Part shown: in pieces, positions 42,629-52,408 of the stretch | Position numbering within the stretch: the stretch's first letter is position 1 | Layout: each line of letters opens with the position of its first letter | Assembly: GCF_900114675.1 (NCBI RefSeq) | Contig: NZ_FOZM01000003.1 | Span: 372,001 to 436,000 of the forward strand | Source: Yoonia litorea | GTDB lineage: Bacteria > Pseudomonadota > Alphaproteobacteria > Rhodobacterales > Rhodobacteraceae | Direction: 5' to 3' | DNA length: 64,000 nucleotides | Notes under the pieces: generated by a model | What the model was told of the DNA's origin: nothing | The model's database searches: none | What the model saw: only the letters and a program-made list of their open reading frames with translations | Translations under genes and position numbers: made by a program

Positions 42629-43159
42629 CTAGTCACCCTCAAACGCGCAAAGGGCGTGAACGTTCATGCCAAGCCCTTCAAGCTTTTTGCGACCACCGAT
42701 GTCAGGCAGGTCGATGATGAAGGCGCATCCGATCACCTCGGCCCCCATGCGCTCGATCAATTTGATGCCGGCCTCAGCCGTTCCGCCGGTTGCAAGCAGA
42801 TCATCGACAAGCAGGACTTTCTCGCCCGCTTGCAAAGCGTCGTCGTGGACCTCCATCGTGGCGGTGCCGTATTCGAGGGTATAGTCCTGTTCGATCGTCT
42901 GGCCGGGCAACTTACCTTTCTTCCTGATGGGCACGAATCCGAGCGACAACTGATGCGCGATTGCGCCCCCAAGAATGAAACCACGGGCTTCCAGACCAAC
43001 GACCTTGTCGATTGGCTGACCAGCGTAGGGGTGCAACAGTTGGTCAATCGCCATGCGAAAGCCGCGTGGATCGGCAAAGAGCGTTGTCACATCTCGGAAC
43101 ATGATCCCCTCATGCGGAAAATCGGGGATCGTGCGGATGTAGTCCTGAACTGTTTTCAT
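42629..43159 (-). CDS. apt: Adenine phosphoribosyltransferase
   Basis: This enzyme salvages adenine with PRPP to make AMP. It has 176 residues from [18 protein letters not shown] lies upstream, and 16 extra upstream codons are rejected. The PRPP loop reads [17 protein letters not shown] near residues 115-131. It directly follows mtnP with a 10-bp gap. MtnP releases adenine, so the two genes form a coherent salvage operon. Confidence 0.96.
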   Translation of the reverse strand: MKTVQDYIRTIPDFPHEGIMFRDVTTLFADPRGFRMAIDQLLHPYAGQPIDKVVGLEARGFILGGAIAHQLSLGFVPIRKKGKLPGQTIEQDYTLEYGTATMEVHDDALQAGEKVLLVDDLLATGGTAEAGIKLIERMGAEVIGCAFIIDLPDIGGRKKLEGLGMNVHALCAFEGD

Positions 43160-43169
43160 GTGGTCTTTC

Positions 43170-44036
43170 CTAAAGGACGCGGCCTGCGATGGCGTCGAGT
43201 TTGGCAAGAAGTGTCGGGTCTTGCTTGTCGGGTGCTGTCATGATCGCATTCTCAAGTGCTCGGTCGCATCCGTGCGGACAGGGTGCGCGATCCGGTCCGA
43301 GCAATGCGGGCAGCCTGCTGATCATATCCTGTGCCTTGTTGCCGTTGCCTTGCAAGGTAGCAATCACCTCGGTCACGTCCACCGCACCATGATCTGGATG
43401 CCAACTGTCGTAGTCGGTCACCATGGCGACAGAGGCGTAGCAAATCTCGGCTTCCCGCGCGAGTTTCGCCTCTGGCATGTTGGTCATGCCGATCACATCA
43501 CACCCCCATGCGCGGTACATTTTGCTTTCCGCCTGCGACGAGAACTGCGGCCCCTCCATCGCGAGGTATGTTCCGCCGCGATGCACGGTGATGCCGGCAT
43601 CTTGTCCTGCCGAGAAACAGGCATCCGACAGACGCGGACAGGTCGGATGCGCAACGCTCACATGGGCAACGCAGCCGGTGCCGAAGAATGATTTTTCCCG
43701 TGCAAATGTCCGGTCGATGAACTGATCGACGATCACAAAATCGCCCGGAGCCATCTCGGCGCGGAATGATCCACAGGCACTGACGCTGATGATGTCGGTC
43801 ACGCCGAGGCGCTTCAGCGCATCTATGTTTGCACGGTATGGGACAGATGTGGGCGAATAGACGTGTCCGCGGCCATGTCGCGGCAGAAAAACCATCTCAA
43901 CCCCGTCCATACGTCCGGTGAGCAATTCGTCGGAAGGTTTTCCCCAAGGGCTTTCGACCGTCACCCACTCCTGATCCTGCAGGCCAGCCATCTGGTAAAT
44001 GCCTGACCCACCGATGATTCCGATCTTTGTGCGCAA
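43170..44036 (-). CDS. mtnP: S-methyl-5'-thioadenosine phosphorylase
   Basis: MtnP cleaves the 5'-methylthioadenosine left by polyamine and homoserine-lactone synthesis to adenine and 5-methylthioribose-1-phosphate. [12 protein letters not shown] opens the protein, [13 protein letters not shown] and [13 protein letters not shown] follow, and [15 protein letters not shown] and [18 protein letters not shown] match the family. TTG 44036 is preferred as start because GAGG lies 6 nt upstream; ATG 44048 (MRWPLRTK) is the alternative and has no ribosome site. Apt follows after 10 bp. Confidence 0.93.
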   Translation of the reverse strand: MRTKIGIIGGSGIYQMAGLQDQEWVTVESPWGKPSDELLTGRMDGVEMVFLPRHGRGHVYSPTSVPYRANIDALKRLGVTDIISVSACGSFRAEMAPGDFVIVDQFIDRTFAREKSFFGTGCVAHVSVAHPTCPRLSDACFSAGQDAGITVHRGGTYLAMEGPQFSSQAESKMYRAWGCDVIGMTNMPEAKLAREAEICYASVAMVTDYDSWHPDHGAVDVTEVIATLQGNGNKAQDMISRLPALLGPDRAPCPHGCDRALENAIMTAPDKQDPTLLAKLDAIAGRVL

Positions 44037-44219
44037 GGGCCACCTCATAAGACTGCGTTGCGCGCACTGTGGAATCCTCGATCACAAATGTGAAGCCCGA
44101 AGCACCGCGTGCCTATGACGCAACACTGCCTTGCGCCCATTGATCCGGGGGTGACATCCCTGCCGTCCTTCGATAGTGGGGCGCAACATCGAACTTTCCC
44201 CAAGATCACAGGTATCTTT

Positions 44220-45842
44220 ATGGCGCGCGCACTTTTGGCGAGCTTCGCTGACAATCTTTCCCTTCGCGATCCCGACGCACCGCTGACAGGCGGGCAGTTT
44301 CGCACTGAAATCCTCTCCGGTCTGACTGTTGCCTTGGCGCTGGTGCCAGAGGCCGTTGCCTTCGCATTCGTTGCAGGTGTCGAACCGCTCGTCGGCCTTT
44401 ACGCGGCATTCATTGTCGGCTTGATCACCGCCCTGTTCGGAGGACGTCCCGGAATGATCTCTGGCGCGACAGGGGCGCTTGCTGTGGTCATGGTCAGCCT
44501 CGTGGCTTTGCATGGCGTCGAGTATCTTTTTGCGACGGTTGTCCTGATGGGTTTGATCCAGATTGTCGTCGGGATCATGCGCTGGGGAAAGTTCATCCGG
44601 CTCGTGCCACACCCTGTAATGCTGGGTTTCGTGAACGGCCTCGCAATCGTGATTTTTCTGGCGCAGCTTGGTCAGTTTCAGGTGCCCGGGTCTGCTGAAC
44701 ATGCAGGTCATGGCATGGCGAATGGCGAATGGCTCTCCGGTGCGCCGCTTATCCTGATGCTGGCGCTGGTGGCGCTGACCATGGCGATCATCTGGCTGAT
44801 GCCGAAGCTGACCACCATTGTTCCGGCCCCCTTGGCGGGCATCGCCATTGTTGCGGCCATTGTCATCGGTTTCGGCCTCGACGTTCCGCTCGTCGGCGAT
44901 CTTGCAAGCATCGAAGGCGGTCTGCCAGCGTTCCACGTGCCAATGGTTCCTCTCACATGGGAGACCTTCGAGATCATCCTGCCTTACGCGCTGATCCTTG
45001 CCGCAATTGGTTTGATCGAAAGCCTGCTGACACTCAACCTTGTCGGTGAAATGACAGGCAAGCGCGGCGGGGCCAGTCAGGAATGTCTCGCACAAGGTGC
45101 GGCAAACACAGTGACAGGTTTTTTCGGGGGCATGGGCGGCTGTGCGATGATCGGCCAGTCGATGATCAACGTCAAATCGGGTGGTCGTACGCGGATCGCA
45201 GGCACGGCAGCCGCGCTGTTTCTTCTGTCGTTCATCCTATTCGCAAGCCCATTGATTGAGCAAATCCCGCTCGCTGCTCTGGTCGGTGTGATGTTCATGG
45301 TCGTCATCGGCACCTTTGCGTGGAATTCACTGCGCATCTTGCGCAAGGTTCCCCGGACAGATGCCTTCGTGACAATTCTGGTCACAATCGTGACCGTCGC
45401 CACTGATCTGGCCACTGCGGTTGTTGTCGGTGTGATCGTCTCAGCACTTGCCTATGCATGGAGCAACGCAAAGCGAATCCATGCAATCACACGCGACAGC
45501 CGGACCGCAGAAGGCGCCAAGGTATACGAAATCCAAGGCCCGCTGTTCTTTGGGTCATCTGACGGCTTCATGGAAATTTTCGAGGTCGAGGCTGATCCTG
45601 AACTCGTGATCATCGACTTTGCCAACAGCCGTGTCGCTGACCAATCGGCCTTGCAGGCGATTGAGGCGATCGCGCAGAAGTATGAAGAAGCAGGCAAGCA
45701 AATTCAGCTTCGGCACCTGAGCCGTGACTGCCACAAACTGCTTTCAAAGGCAGGTCATCTAATGATCGATAGCGACGATGACCCCGACTACGCTTTGGCG
45801 GTTGATTACAGCGTTCGGACGGGCATTATCGGCGGTCATTGA
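44220..45842 (+). CDS. SulP family inorganic anion transporter with STAS domain
   Basis: A 540-residue SLC26/SulP membrane protein. It has about 12-14 helices, from LTVALALVPEAVAFAFVAGV through the substrate-binding region GATGALAVVMVSL, then GGMGGCAMIGQSMINVKSGGRTR, a signature loop, and VATDLATAVVVGVIVSAL. The C-terminal STAS domain (about 430-530) has IDFANSRVADQSALQAIE and LRHLSRDCHKLLSKAG. Sulfate, bicarbonate or other anions are possible. The start at 44220 has AGGT upstream; 37 extra upstream codons are rejected. Confidence 0.93.
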   Translation: MARALLASFADNLSLRDPDAPLTGGQFRTEILSGLTVALALVPEAVAFAFVAGVEPLVGLYAAFIVGLITALFGGRPGMISGATGALAVVMVSLVALHGVEYLFATVVLMGLIQIVVGIMRWGKFIRLVPHPVMLGFVNGLAIVIFLAQLGQFQVPGSAEHAGHGMANGEWLSGAPLILMLALVALTMAIIWLMPKLTTIVPAPLAGIAIVAAIVIGFGLDVPLVGDLASIEGGLPAFHVPMVPLTWETFEIILPYALILAAIGLIESLLTLNLVGEMTGKRGGASQECLAQGAANTVTGFFGGMGGCAMIGQSMINVKSGGRTRIAGTAAALFLLSFILFASPLIEQIPLAALVGVMFMVVIGTFAWNSLRILRKVPRTDAFVTILVTIVTVATDLATAVVVGVIVSALAYAWSNAKRIHAITRDSRTAEGAKVYEIQGPLFFGSSDGFMEIFEVEADPELVIIDFANSRVADQSALQAIEAIAQKYEEAGKQIQLRHLSRDCHKLLSKAGHLMIDSDDDPDYALAVDYSVRTGIIGGH

Positions 45843-45853
45843 TTTCCTGTGCC

Positions 45854-45875
45854 ACGGGGCTTGCAAGAGCCCCGT
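45854..45875 (+). other. Hairpin after the SulP gene
   Basis: Perfect 8-bp arms (ACGGGGCT, AGCCCCGT) and a 6-nt loop, 11 bp after the stop. It lacks a U-run, so it is at best a weak or Rho-linked terminator. Confidence 0.4.
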
Positions 45876-45918
45876 CAGAACACCATTTGCGGCGAAGCCC
45901 GTGAAAGGATGAACCCCG

Positions 45919-46845
45919 ATGCTGTTTGATCTGCTGCTTGTCGCCTTTGGCCTCATTGGTCTGCTCATCGGAGGCGAGGGTCTCGTGCGGGGTGCCGTTG
46001 CGGTGGCGCGCCGGGCAGGTTTGTCTCCGCTGGTGATCGGCCTGACCCTTGTCGGTTTCGGCACCTCAGCGCCAGAGTTGATGACATCTCTGGTCGCGGC
46101 GCTCGACGGGCTTCCGGGAATTGCCCTCGGCAATGTCGTCGGCAGCAACATCGCAAACACATTCCTGATCCTCGGTGCGGCGGCTGTCATCGCACCGCTG
46201 GCCGCAGGTGCAATGCTGGGTCGTGACGGCTATCTGATGGTGGCCGCGACCGGTTTGACCATTGCCTTCATCCTCAGCGGCACGGTCGGATTCTGGGCCG
46301 GTTTTGCCAGTTTCATCATACTGGTCGGCTACCTGACCTTTACATTGTTCGCCGGCGGCGAAGCTGACCTTGATGTGTCAGAACCACCTGCACCGCTCTG
46401 GATGGGGATTGCCTACTTTGTCGGAGGTCTTGTCGGTGTCGTCCTTGGCGCAAACTGGCTGGTTGCAGGGGCGAGCGATATCGCAAGGATACTGGGCGTC
46501 TCGGAGGCCGTGATCGGTTTGACCATCGTTGCCATCGGCACCTCGTTGCCCGAACTTGTCACCTCAGTGATGGCTGCGCGCAAAGGTCATGGCGAAATCG
46601 CCGTCGGAAACGTGATCGGTTCCAACATCTTCAACGTGCTTGGCATCCTCGGGATCACCGCAATGGTCACGCCTTTGGCTGTACCTGCCGAAATGACGGG
46701 TCTGACGCTTTGGGTGTTTGCGGCCGCAGCTTTGGCGCCACTCATCCTGATGCTTGCCCTCGGCGTCCTCAACAGGTTGGCCGGTGCACTGCTTCTGTCT
46801 GTTTATTTCGGCTATACGGCAATCCTAGTCATCGGGGCGCTTTAG
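45919..46845 (+). CDS. Sodium/calcium exchanger family protein
   Basis: A 308-residue CaCA-family antiporter with about ten helices in two inverted repeats. The alpha-1 repeat reads [19 protein letters not shown] followed by [11 protein letters not shown], and alpha-2 reads [18 protein letters not shown] then [13 protein letters not shown]. The paired acidic ion-binding residues (PEL) are intact, as in the E. coli YrbG type. AAAGGATG precedes the ATG. It overlaps the convergent flavin reductase gene by 21 bp. Confidence 0.94.
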   Translation: MLFDLLLVAFGLIGLLIGGEGLVRGAVAVARRAGLSPLVIGLTLVGFGTSAPELMTSLVAALDGLPGIALGNVVGSNIANTFLILGAAAVIAPLAAGAMLGRDGYLMVAATGLTIAFILSGTVGFWAGFASFIILVGYLTFTLFAGGEADLDVSEPPAPLWMGIAYFVGGLVGVVLGANWLVAGASDIARILGVSEAVIGLTIVAIGTSLPELVTSVMAARKGHGEIAVGNVIGSNIFNVLGILGITAMVTPLAVPAEMTGLTLWVFAAAALAPLILMLALGVLNRLAGALLLSVYFGYTAILVIGAL

Positions 46846-47430
46846 GCTGAAAACCTCGCGCACGACCGAATAGTCGCGATAGCCCAACCGCGTGAGCGGA
46901 TTGAACCGCGTGACGTCAAAGAGGCCATCAACCAGACAGTCATCGCGCAGATGGACACCCATCACTTCGCCAAAGACTGCGAAATTCGCAGCACCGGGCA
47001 ATTGAACGATTTGGGTCAAACGGCATTCCAGCGTGGCTGGTGCATCTGCGACCCTCGGACAGTTGATCGTTTCACAATCCGCTTTCGCGATATTGGCCAG
47101 CGCGAACTCGTCCTCATCGCGCCCCCAAGACCCTGAGGTCCGGTTCATCACGTCACGTGCGGCATATTCCACGATATTGACGGCGAAAACGCCCGTGTCG
47201 CGGATATTGGCGACGGAGTCCTTTGTGTCGCCGCGATCCTCTTTGGCGCTGGTTGATGCGAACATCACCTGAGGCGGCACGTAAGCCACTGCGTTGAAGA
47301 ACGAATAAGGTGCGAGGTTGTCTTTGCCATCGGCGTCGCGTGTCGAAATCCACCCAATCGGGCGTGGCGTGACAACCGCGTTGAATGGATTGTGGGGCAG
47401 GCCGTGGCCGTTTTTGGGTTCGTAGAACAT
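46825..47430 (-). CDS. Flavin reductase family protein
   Basis: A 201-residue flavin-binding split-barrel protein. The N-terminus has [18 protein letters not shown], then [20 protein letters not shown] for FMN contact, the [19 protein letters not shown] segment and the final [17 protein letters not shown]. This group contains reductases that supply reduced flavin to partner monooxygenases, but no monooxygenase is adjacent, so the partner is unknown. AAAGG precedes ATG 47430, and the 35 extra codons upstream in the open frame are rejected. Confidence 0.88.
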   Translation of the reverse strand: MFYEPKNGHGLPHNPFNAVVTPRPIGWISTRDADGKDNLAPYSFFNAVAYVPPQVMFASTSAKEDRGDTKDSVANIRDTGVFAVNIVEYAARDVMNRTSGSWGRDEDEFALANIAKADCETINCPRVADAPATLECRLTQIVQLPGAANFAVFGEVMGVHLRDDCLVDGLFDVTRFNPLTRLGYRDYSVVREVFSLKRPDD

Positions 47431-47497
47431 GCGATGCCTTTTCGTTTGCGCAGCCCTTAGGTAGCGTGCAGCAGAGCGCGGGCCAGATGAAAGAAAG

Positions 47498-47998
47498 ATG
47501 CAGCAGACAGCTATCACACTGGCAACGGAAACCAAGGACGACTGGTGGGAGGTCGAGGCGCTCTATGACCTGTGCTTCGCACCAGGGCGGACGGCGCTGT
47601 CATCCTATCGCCTGCGGGAAGGGGTGGCGCCGATCACTGATCTTTGTCTGACAGCACGGGACCAGAATGGCATCCTTGCCGGTGCTGTCAGGAACTGGCC
47701 GGTCAGGATCGGTGACAAGCGTGCGATCCTGCTTGGTCCGATTGCGGTGCATCCCACACGGCAGGGCGAAGGCGTGGCGGGCATTCTGATGCAGGCCTGT
47801 CTGGAACGGGCGCGAAAGACCGGCTGGGACAGGATCATGCTTGTCGGTGACGCGCCATACTATGGCCGGTTCGGATTTGAGCGGCTCGACAGTGTCACGA
47901 TGCCGCCGCCGACCAACCCCGACCGCGTATTGGGGATCGCACTGACGCATGGCGGTTGGGCCGGGGTCACTGGCGCTGTCTCGGCTGACCGAGATTGA
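47498..47998 (+). CDS. YhbS-like N-acetyltransferase
   Basis: A 166-residue GNAT protein. VRNWPVRIGDKRAILLGPIA leads into VHPTRQGEGVAGILMQACLE, the acetyl-CoA binding motif, and LVGDAPYYGRFGFERL is the YhbS-type signature. The substrate is unknown. It starts 67 bp from the divergent flavin reductase gene. EcsC follows at 25 bp on the same strand. Confidence 0.87.
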   Translation: MQQTAITLATETKDDWWEVEALYDLCFAPGRTALSSYRLREGVAPITDLCLTARDQNGILAGAVRNWPVRIGDKRAILLGPIAVHPTRQGEGVAGILMQACLERARKTGWDRIMLVGDAPYYGRFGFERLDSVTMPPPTNPDRVLGIALTHGGWAGVTGAVSADRD

Positions 47999-48023
47999 CG
48001 AATGGGCCGGCCGCTCCCATCTA

Positions 48024-48830
48024 ATGAAGATGGCCGACGACATCACGATACCGCCTCACACCGAAGATCAGTCAGTCACTGATCTTTCAGAGACAGCCAA
48101 AGCTGAAATCGCCGCATTGGTGCGCAGGCAACGCGCCGCCAGTGGCGTGTTGATGCGCGCAATCAATTTTGTCGGCGGACAGGTTGAGGATACGCTGCGC
48201 CTGTTGCCTTCCAGCGCCCGCAAGGAAATTGACGCGATGGCGCGCGCCGCGTTGCAACAAAGTTATGATGTTGCCGCAAAAACGCGCGGCGGTTTGGGGC
48301 AAAACATTGCATCAGATCGCGCGCACAAGCTGCTTGGAACGGTTTCGGGCGCGTTTGGCGGCATTGGCGGTCTGCCGACGGCAATTGCTGAAATTCCTGT
48401 CGCAACGACGCTGATTTTCCGCGCGGTTCATCACGTTGCAATCTCTTACGGAGAACCTGCCGATGCAGAGGAAACCCGCGCGAACTGTCTTGCTGTATTC
48501 GGGGCAGGCGGGCCGGGGCAGGACGACGACGGCGTGGACACGGCCTTTGTCAGCGCGCGGCTCGGCATTACGGGTGCTGCGGTCCATGGGCTCATCGGCA
48601 AAGTCGCCCCGCGTTTCGCGGCGGTTCTGTCTCAAAAGCTTGCAAGCCAAGCCGTTCCCATTCTGGGTGCCGCAGCAGGGGCGGGGACAAACTACGCTTT
48701 TGTCGACTATTACGTCGAGATGGCGCATGTGCACTTCGGGCTAAGGCGGCTGGCGCGCACCTACGGTCAGGAGGCCGTCACCGAGCATTTTCACAAGGTT
48801 CTGGCAGAGGGACAGCCGCCTCAGACCTGA
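48024..48830 (+). CDS. EcsC family protein
   Basis: A 268-residue protein of the EcsC family, named from a Bacillus ABC-transporter locus, with no known enzymatic activity. Seen here: SVTDLSETAKAEIAALV at the start, a small-residue-rich stretch AFGGIGGLPTAIAEIPVATT that may be a membrane-interacting segment, then AVPILGAAAGAGTNYAFVDY and HFGLRRLARTYG. The start ATG 48024 lacks a good ribosome site; ATG 48030 is close and equally possible. It overlaps the convergent ptsP end by 10 bp. Confidence 0.8.
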   Translation: MKMADDITIPPHTEDQSVTDLSETAKAEIAALVRRQRAASGVLMRAINFVGGQVEDTLRLLPSSARKEIDAMARAALQQSYDVAAKTRGGLGQNIASDRAHKLLGTVSGAFGGIGGLPTAIAEIPVATTLIFRAVHHVAISYGEPADAEETRANCLAVFGAGGPGQDDDGVDTAFVSARLGITGAAVHGLIGKVAPRFAAVLSQKLASQAVPILGAAAGAGTNYAFVDYYVEMAHVHFGLRRLARTYGQEAVTEHFHKVLAEGQPPQT

Positions 48831-51064
48831 TGAACCAGCCAATCTGCCACTGCGCGGCGCACTGAAAGCTCACCATTGATGATGGCGTTGTCCATCACGT
48901 CGCGCACTTCATCAAGGTCAACGCGCCGCAACAGGTGTTTCACCGGTCCGATGGATGCTGGACGCATGGAAAGCGTTTGTATCCCTAATGCTGCAAGGCA
49001 AAGCGCCTCGATGGGCCGGCCTGCATCTTCGCCGCAGAACGACAAAGGTGTTTGTGCAATGCGGCAGCGCTCCACCACATGTTTGAGAAACGCCAGAAAG
49101 CTGACATCCAGAGTGTCATAGCGGCGGCGAACCCGTTCGTTTTCACGATCTGCTGCGAAAAAGAACTGCTTGAGATCATTGCCGCCGATCGAAACAAACT
49201 CGACCTCTTTGAAGAACGCATCAGGCGCATAGGCAAGCGATGGTGTTTCCAGCATCGCCCCGACTTTGAGATCGGACGGAATAGGGTGCCCCAGCTTGCG
49301 CTCGCGCGCCAAAGCCTTGTCCATCTCGGCGCGCGCTGCGCGAAATTCACTGAGCTGCGTGATGAACGGGAACATCACCGTCAGCGGCCCGCCATCGGCG
49401 GCCCTTAGAAGTGCCTGAAGCTGCATACGAAGCACACCGGGTTTATCCAGCCCGACACGGATCGCGCGCCAGCCCATCGCAGGGTTCGGTTCGTCGTTGG
49501 GCTTCATATAGGGCAGCACCTTGTCTGATCCGATATCGAGCGTCCTGAAGGCAACCCGCTTGCCATCAGCGGCTTTGATGACCCGCGAATAAAGCGCTGA
49601 GAGTTCTGCCCGTCGCGGCATCTGGTTCCTGATCAGGAACTGCAACTCGGTCCGGAACAGACCGACGCCCTCGGCTCCTGACCCTGCAAGAGACGGCAGA
49701 TCGGCAATCAGACCGGCGTTCATCTGCAAAGAGACTTCGGTTCCGCATTTCGCGATGGCTGGCAGATCGCGGATCGAGGCATAGCGTTCCTGTGCACGCG
49801 TCTGCATCGCGATCTTGTCACGGAAAGCTGCATGGACAGTGTCATCCGGCCGTAGATGGGCAATGCCCTGATCGCCGTCGACCAGAATAGTGTCTCCGTT
49901 CAACGCCTCTGTCGTCACGCCTTTGGCATTGATAATCAGCGGAATAGCCCAGGCGCGCGCGACGATGGCGGCATGGCTGCCCACGGAGCCTTCTTCCAGC
50001 ACGATTCCTTTGATCTGCTTGCCGTATTCCAGCAATTCGCCAGGGCCGATATTTCGCGCCACCAGGATCGGGTTCTCAGGCATGTCTGCGGTGGCATCTG
50101 CGCCCTGTCCCGTCAAAAGGCGCAACAGTTTGTTGGAAAGATCATCCAGATCATGCAGGCGCTCGCGCAGGTAGGGGTCGGCTGCTTTCGACAGGCGCGC
50201 TCTTGCCAGTGATTGCTCTTTCTCGACAGCGGCTTCTGCTGAAAGACCGTTTTTGACGTCCTCTTCCATGCGCTTGAGCCAACTGCTGGAATTGGCAAAC
50301 ATGCGGTATGCTTCAAGCACCTGTTTTTGCTCGGCATCGACAGTCATCGTGCCGGTCAGCATATCGTCGACACCCGCGCGCAAGTTATCAATCGCCTCAA
50401 TCAGCCGCGCGCGCTCAGTCTCAGGATCATCGGAGATCGGGTTGGTGACAACGACGCGTGGTTCGTGCAGGTGCACATGACCTTCGCTGGCCCCTTCCTG
50501 ACCGACTGACCCGCGCAGCATGACGGGTTGCTGGTGGCGGGCCGACAAGGCGGCGCCTTCGCCGACAAACGCGCCAAGCTCGGTCATTTCCGCAATGACC
50601 ATCGCCACAATTTCGAGGGCATAGACTTCGTCGGGCGTATATTCGCGCTGGGCCTTTGACTGGACAACCAGCACACCCAAGGACTCGCCCAAGCGCTGGA
50701 TCGGGACACCGCAGAAGGAACTATACCGTTCCTCGCCGGTCTCCGGCATATAGCGGAAGCCTTTGGTCGATGGCGCATCGGCGGTGTTGATGACCGTGCG
50801 GTCTTTCGCGGTCCGCCCTACCAGACCCTCGCCCAAGCGCATCCTTGTCTGGTGCACAGCTTCGGCCTGCAGACCTTTTGTTGCGCAAAGTTCAAGCGTC
50901 TCAGGGTCGCGGAACAAATAGATCGAGCACACCTCGGTGCCCATCGAGTCGGCGATCAGTTCGACGACGGCATCGAGACGGGCCTGCCCTTCATTGTCGG
51001 TCGCCAGCGCCTCGCGCAGACGCCCGAGCAACTTCCGGCTTTCGCTTTCCAGACGTTCAGGCAT
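48821..51064 (-). CDS. ptsP: Nitrogen PTS enzyme I, PtsP (EI-Ntr)
   Basis: PtsP starts the regulatory phosphotransfer chain PEP to PtsP to NPr to EIIA-Ntr. It has 747 residues. A GAF domain (about 20-165, with LGVLVVQSKAQREY) precedes the EI part. The phosphorylated histidine is H364 in GSVGSHAAIVAR. The TIM-barrel PEP-binding part has GVGLFRTELQFL, ISIGGNDLKQ-like FVSIGGNDLKQFFFA, and the cysteine block LSFCGEDAGRP. Sensory control through GAF (glutamine in some relatives) is family knowledge. It lies 35 bp downstream of lysC. Confidence 0.95.
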   Translation of the reverse strand: MPERLESESRKLLGRLREALATDNEGQARLDAVVELIADSMGTEVCSIYLFRDPETLELCATKGLQAEAVHQTRMRLGEGLVGRTAKDRTVINTADAPSTKGFRYMPETGEERYSSFCGVPIQRLGESLGVLVVQSKAQREYTPDEVYALEIVAMVIAEMTELGAFVGEGAALSARHQQPVMLRGSVGQEGASEGHVHLHEPRVVVTNPISDDPETERARLIEAIDNLRAGVDDMLTGTMTVDAEQKQVLEAYRMFANSSSWLKRMEEDVKNGLSAEAAVEKEQSLARARLSKAADPYLRERLHDLDDLSNKLLRLLTGQGADATADMPENPILVARNIGPGELLEYGKQIKGIVLEEGSVGSHAAIVARAWAIPLIINAKGVTTEALNGDTILVDGDQGIAHLRPDDTVHAAFRDKIAMQTRAQERYASIRDLPAIAKCGTEVSLQMNAGLIADLPSLAGSGAEGVGLFRTELQFLIRNQMPRRAELSALYSRVIKAADGKRVAFRTLDIGSDKVLPYMKPNDEPNPAMGWRAIRVGLDKPGVLRMQLQALLRAADGGPLTVMFPFITQLSEFRAARAEMDKALARERKLGHPIPSDLKVGAMLETPSLAYAPDAFFKEVEFVSIGGNDLKQFFFAADRENERVRRRYDTLDVSFLAFLKHVVERCRIAQTPLSFCGEDAGRPIEALCLAALGIQTLSMRPASIGPVKHLLRRVDLDEVRDVMDNAIINGELSVRRAVADWLVHQV

Positions 51065-51099
51065 TGGCCCCCCGGTTCAGCGGACCCCTAAAGTTGTGC

Positions 51100-52338
51100 T
51101 CAGGCCGCTTTTTCCAATTCGAAGGCATCATGCAGGGCCTGCACGGCAAGTTCCATGTATTTTCGATCAATCAGCACAGAAATCTTGATTTCCGATGTTG
51201 TAATGACCTTGATGTTGATGCCCTCAGCAGACAGCACATGGAACATCTTTGCAGCCACACCGGTATGGCTGCGCATCCCGATCCCGACGACACTGACCTT
51301 TGCGACACCTTCGTCGGCCACCAGATCGTGGTAATTGATATCGCCCTTGGTCTTTGCTTCCTGCATGGCCTTTTCAGCACGCATGACCTGATCCACAGGA
51401 CAGGAGAAGGTCATGTCGGTCCGGCCTTCCTCAGAGATGTTCTGCACGATCATATCGACGTTCACGCCAGCCTCTGACAGCGGCCCGAAGATCGCCGCAG
51501 CGATTCCTGGGCGGTCAGCGACCGAGATAAGTGTCATTTTTGCTTCGTCGCGGGAATAGGCGACACCGGCCACAACATTGGATTCCATGATTTCCTCCTC
51601 ATCGCAGACCAGCGTTCCGGCGCTGTCGGATGGTTCTTCAAATGATGATAGCACCCGCAAGCGCACCTTGTAACGCATGGCCAGTTCGACCGAGCGGGTT
51701 TGCAGGACCTTGGCGCCAAGCGAGGCCAGTTCGAGCATTTCCTCAAAGGCGATCTTGTCGAGCTTGCGGGCCTTGCTGGTGATGCGCGGGTCGGTTGTGT
51801 AGACACCGTCCACGTCAGTGTAGATATCGCAACGCTCTGCCCCGAAGGCTGCGGCAAAAGCAACGGCCGTTGTATCCGAACCACCGCGGCCCAATGTGGT
51901 GATGCGGCCCTCCGGGCTAATCCCCTGGAAGCCTGCAACCACGGCCACCTTCATACCTTCGGCGAATTTGGCCTTGATATTGTCATTGGGGATTTCTTCG
52001 ATCCGTGCGCTGGAATGGGCAGAGGTCGTCTTCACCGGCACCTGCCAGCCTTGCCAGCTGCGGGCAGGGATATCCATCTCCTGCAGCCGCAGTGCCATCA
52101 GGCCAGCGGTCACGTTCTCGCCCGATGATACAATGGCGTCATATTCACGCGCGTCATAAAGCGGCGACGTCTCTTTGACCCACCCTTCCAACTCGTTGGT
52201 TTTGCCCGACATGGCAGAGACGATGACGATCACATCATAGCCGTTGGCCACTTCCAAAGCGACGCGTTTGGCCGCGCGGGCAATCCGGTCGAGGTTTGCC
52301 ACTGACGTGCCGCCAAATTTCATCACAAGCGTAGGCAT
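51100..52338 (-). CDS. lysC: Aspartate kinase
   Basis: This enzyme phosphorylates aspartate, the first step toward lysine, threonine, methionine and isoleucine. It has 412 residues, the monofunctional class. The N-terminus is VMKFGGTSVANLDRI, the catalytic segment TTLGRGGSDTTAVAFAAA, and YTDVDGVYTTDPR also contacts substrate. Two C-terminal ACT domains mediate feedback control by lysine and/or threonine (TLISVADRPGIAAAIF, KVSVVGIGMRSHTGVAAKMF). An AAGGGACG ribosome site precedes the ATG. lysC-ptsP adjacency recurs in this order. Confidence 0.96.
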   Translation of the reverse strand: MPTLVMKFGGTSVANLDRIARAAKRVALEVANGYDVIVIVSAMSGKTNELEGWVKETSPLYDAREYDAIVSSGENVTAGLMALRLQEMDIPARSWQGWQVPVKTTSAHSSARIEEIPNDNIKAKFAEGMKVAVVAGFQGISPEGRITTLGRGGSDTTAVAFAAAFGAERCDIYTDVDGVYTTDPRITSKARKLDKIAFEEMLELASLGAKVLQTRSVELAMRYKVRLRVLSSFEEPSDSAGTLVCDEEEIMESNVVAGVAYSRDEAKMTLISVADRPGIAAAIFGPLSEAGVNVDMIVQNISEEGRTDMTFSCPVDQVMRAEKAMQEAKTKGDINYHDLVADEGVAKVSVVGIGMRSHTGVAAKMFHVLSAEGINIKVITTSEIKISVLIDRKYMELAVQALHDAFELEKAA

Positions 52339-52408
52339 GGGTCGTCCCTTGGGGATAGGTCTTTGATCGACGCTCCCTTTAATGCCGCAAGGTCAGAAGG
52401 GCAATCGG

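Noticed and set aside
44082-45095. A 337-codon minus-strand open frame inside the SulP gene.
   Set aside because: The sense strand encodes a clear membrane transporter; the antisense protein is full of Asp, His and Gln, typical of antisense to hydrophobic codons.
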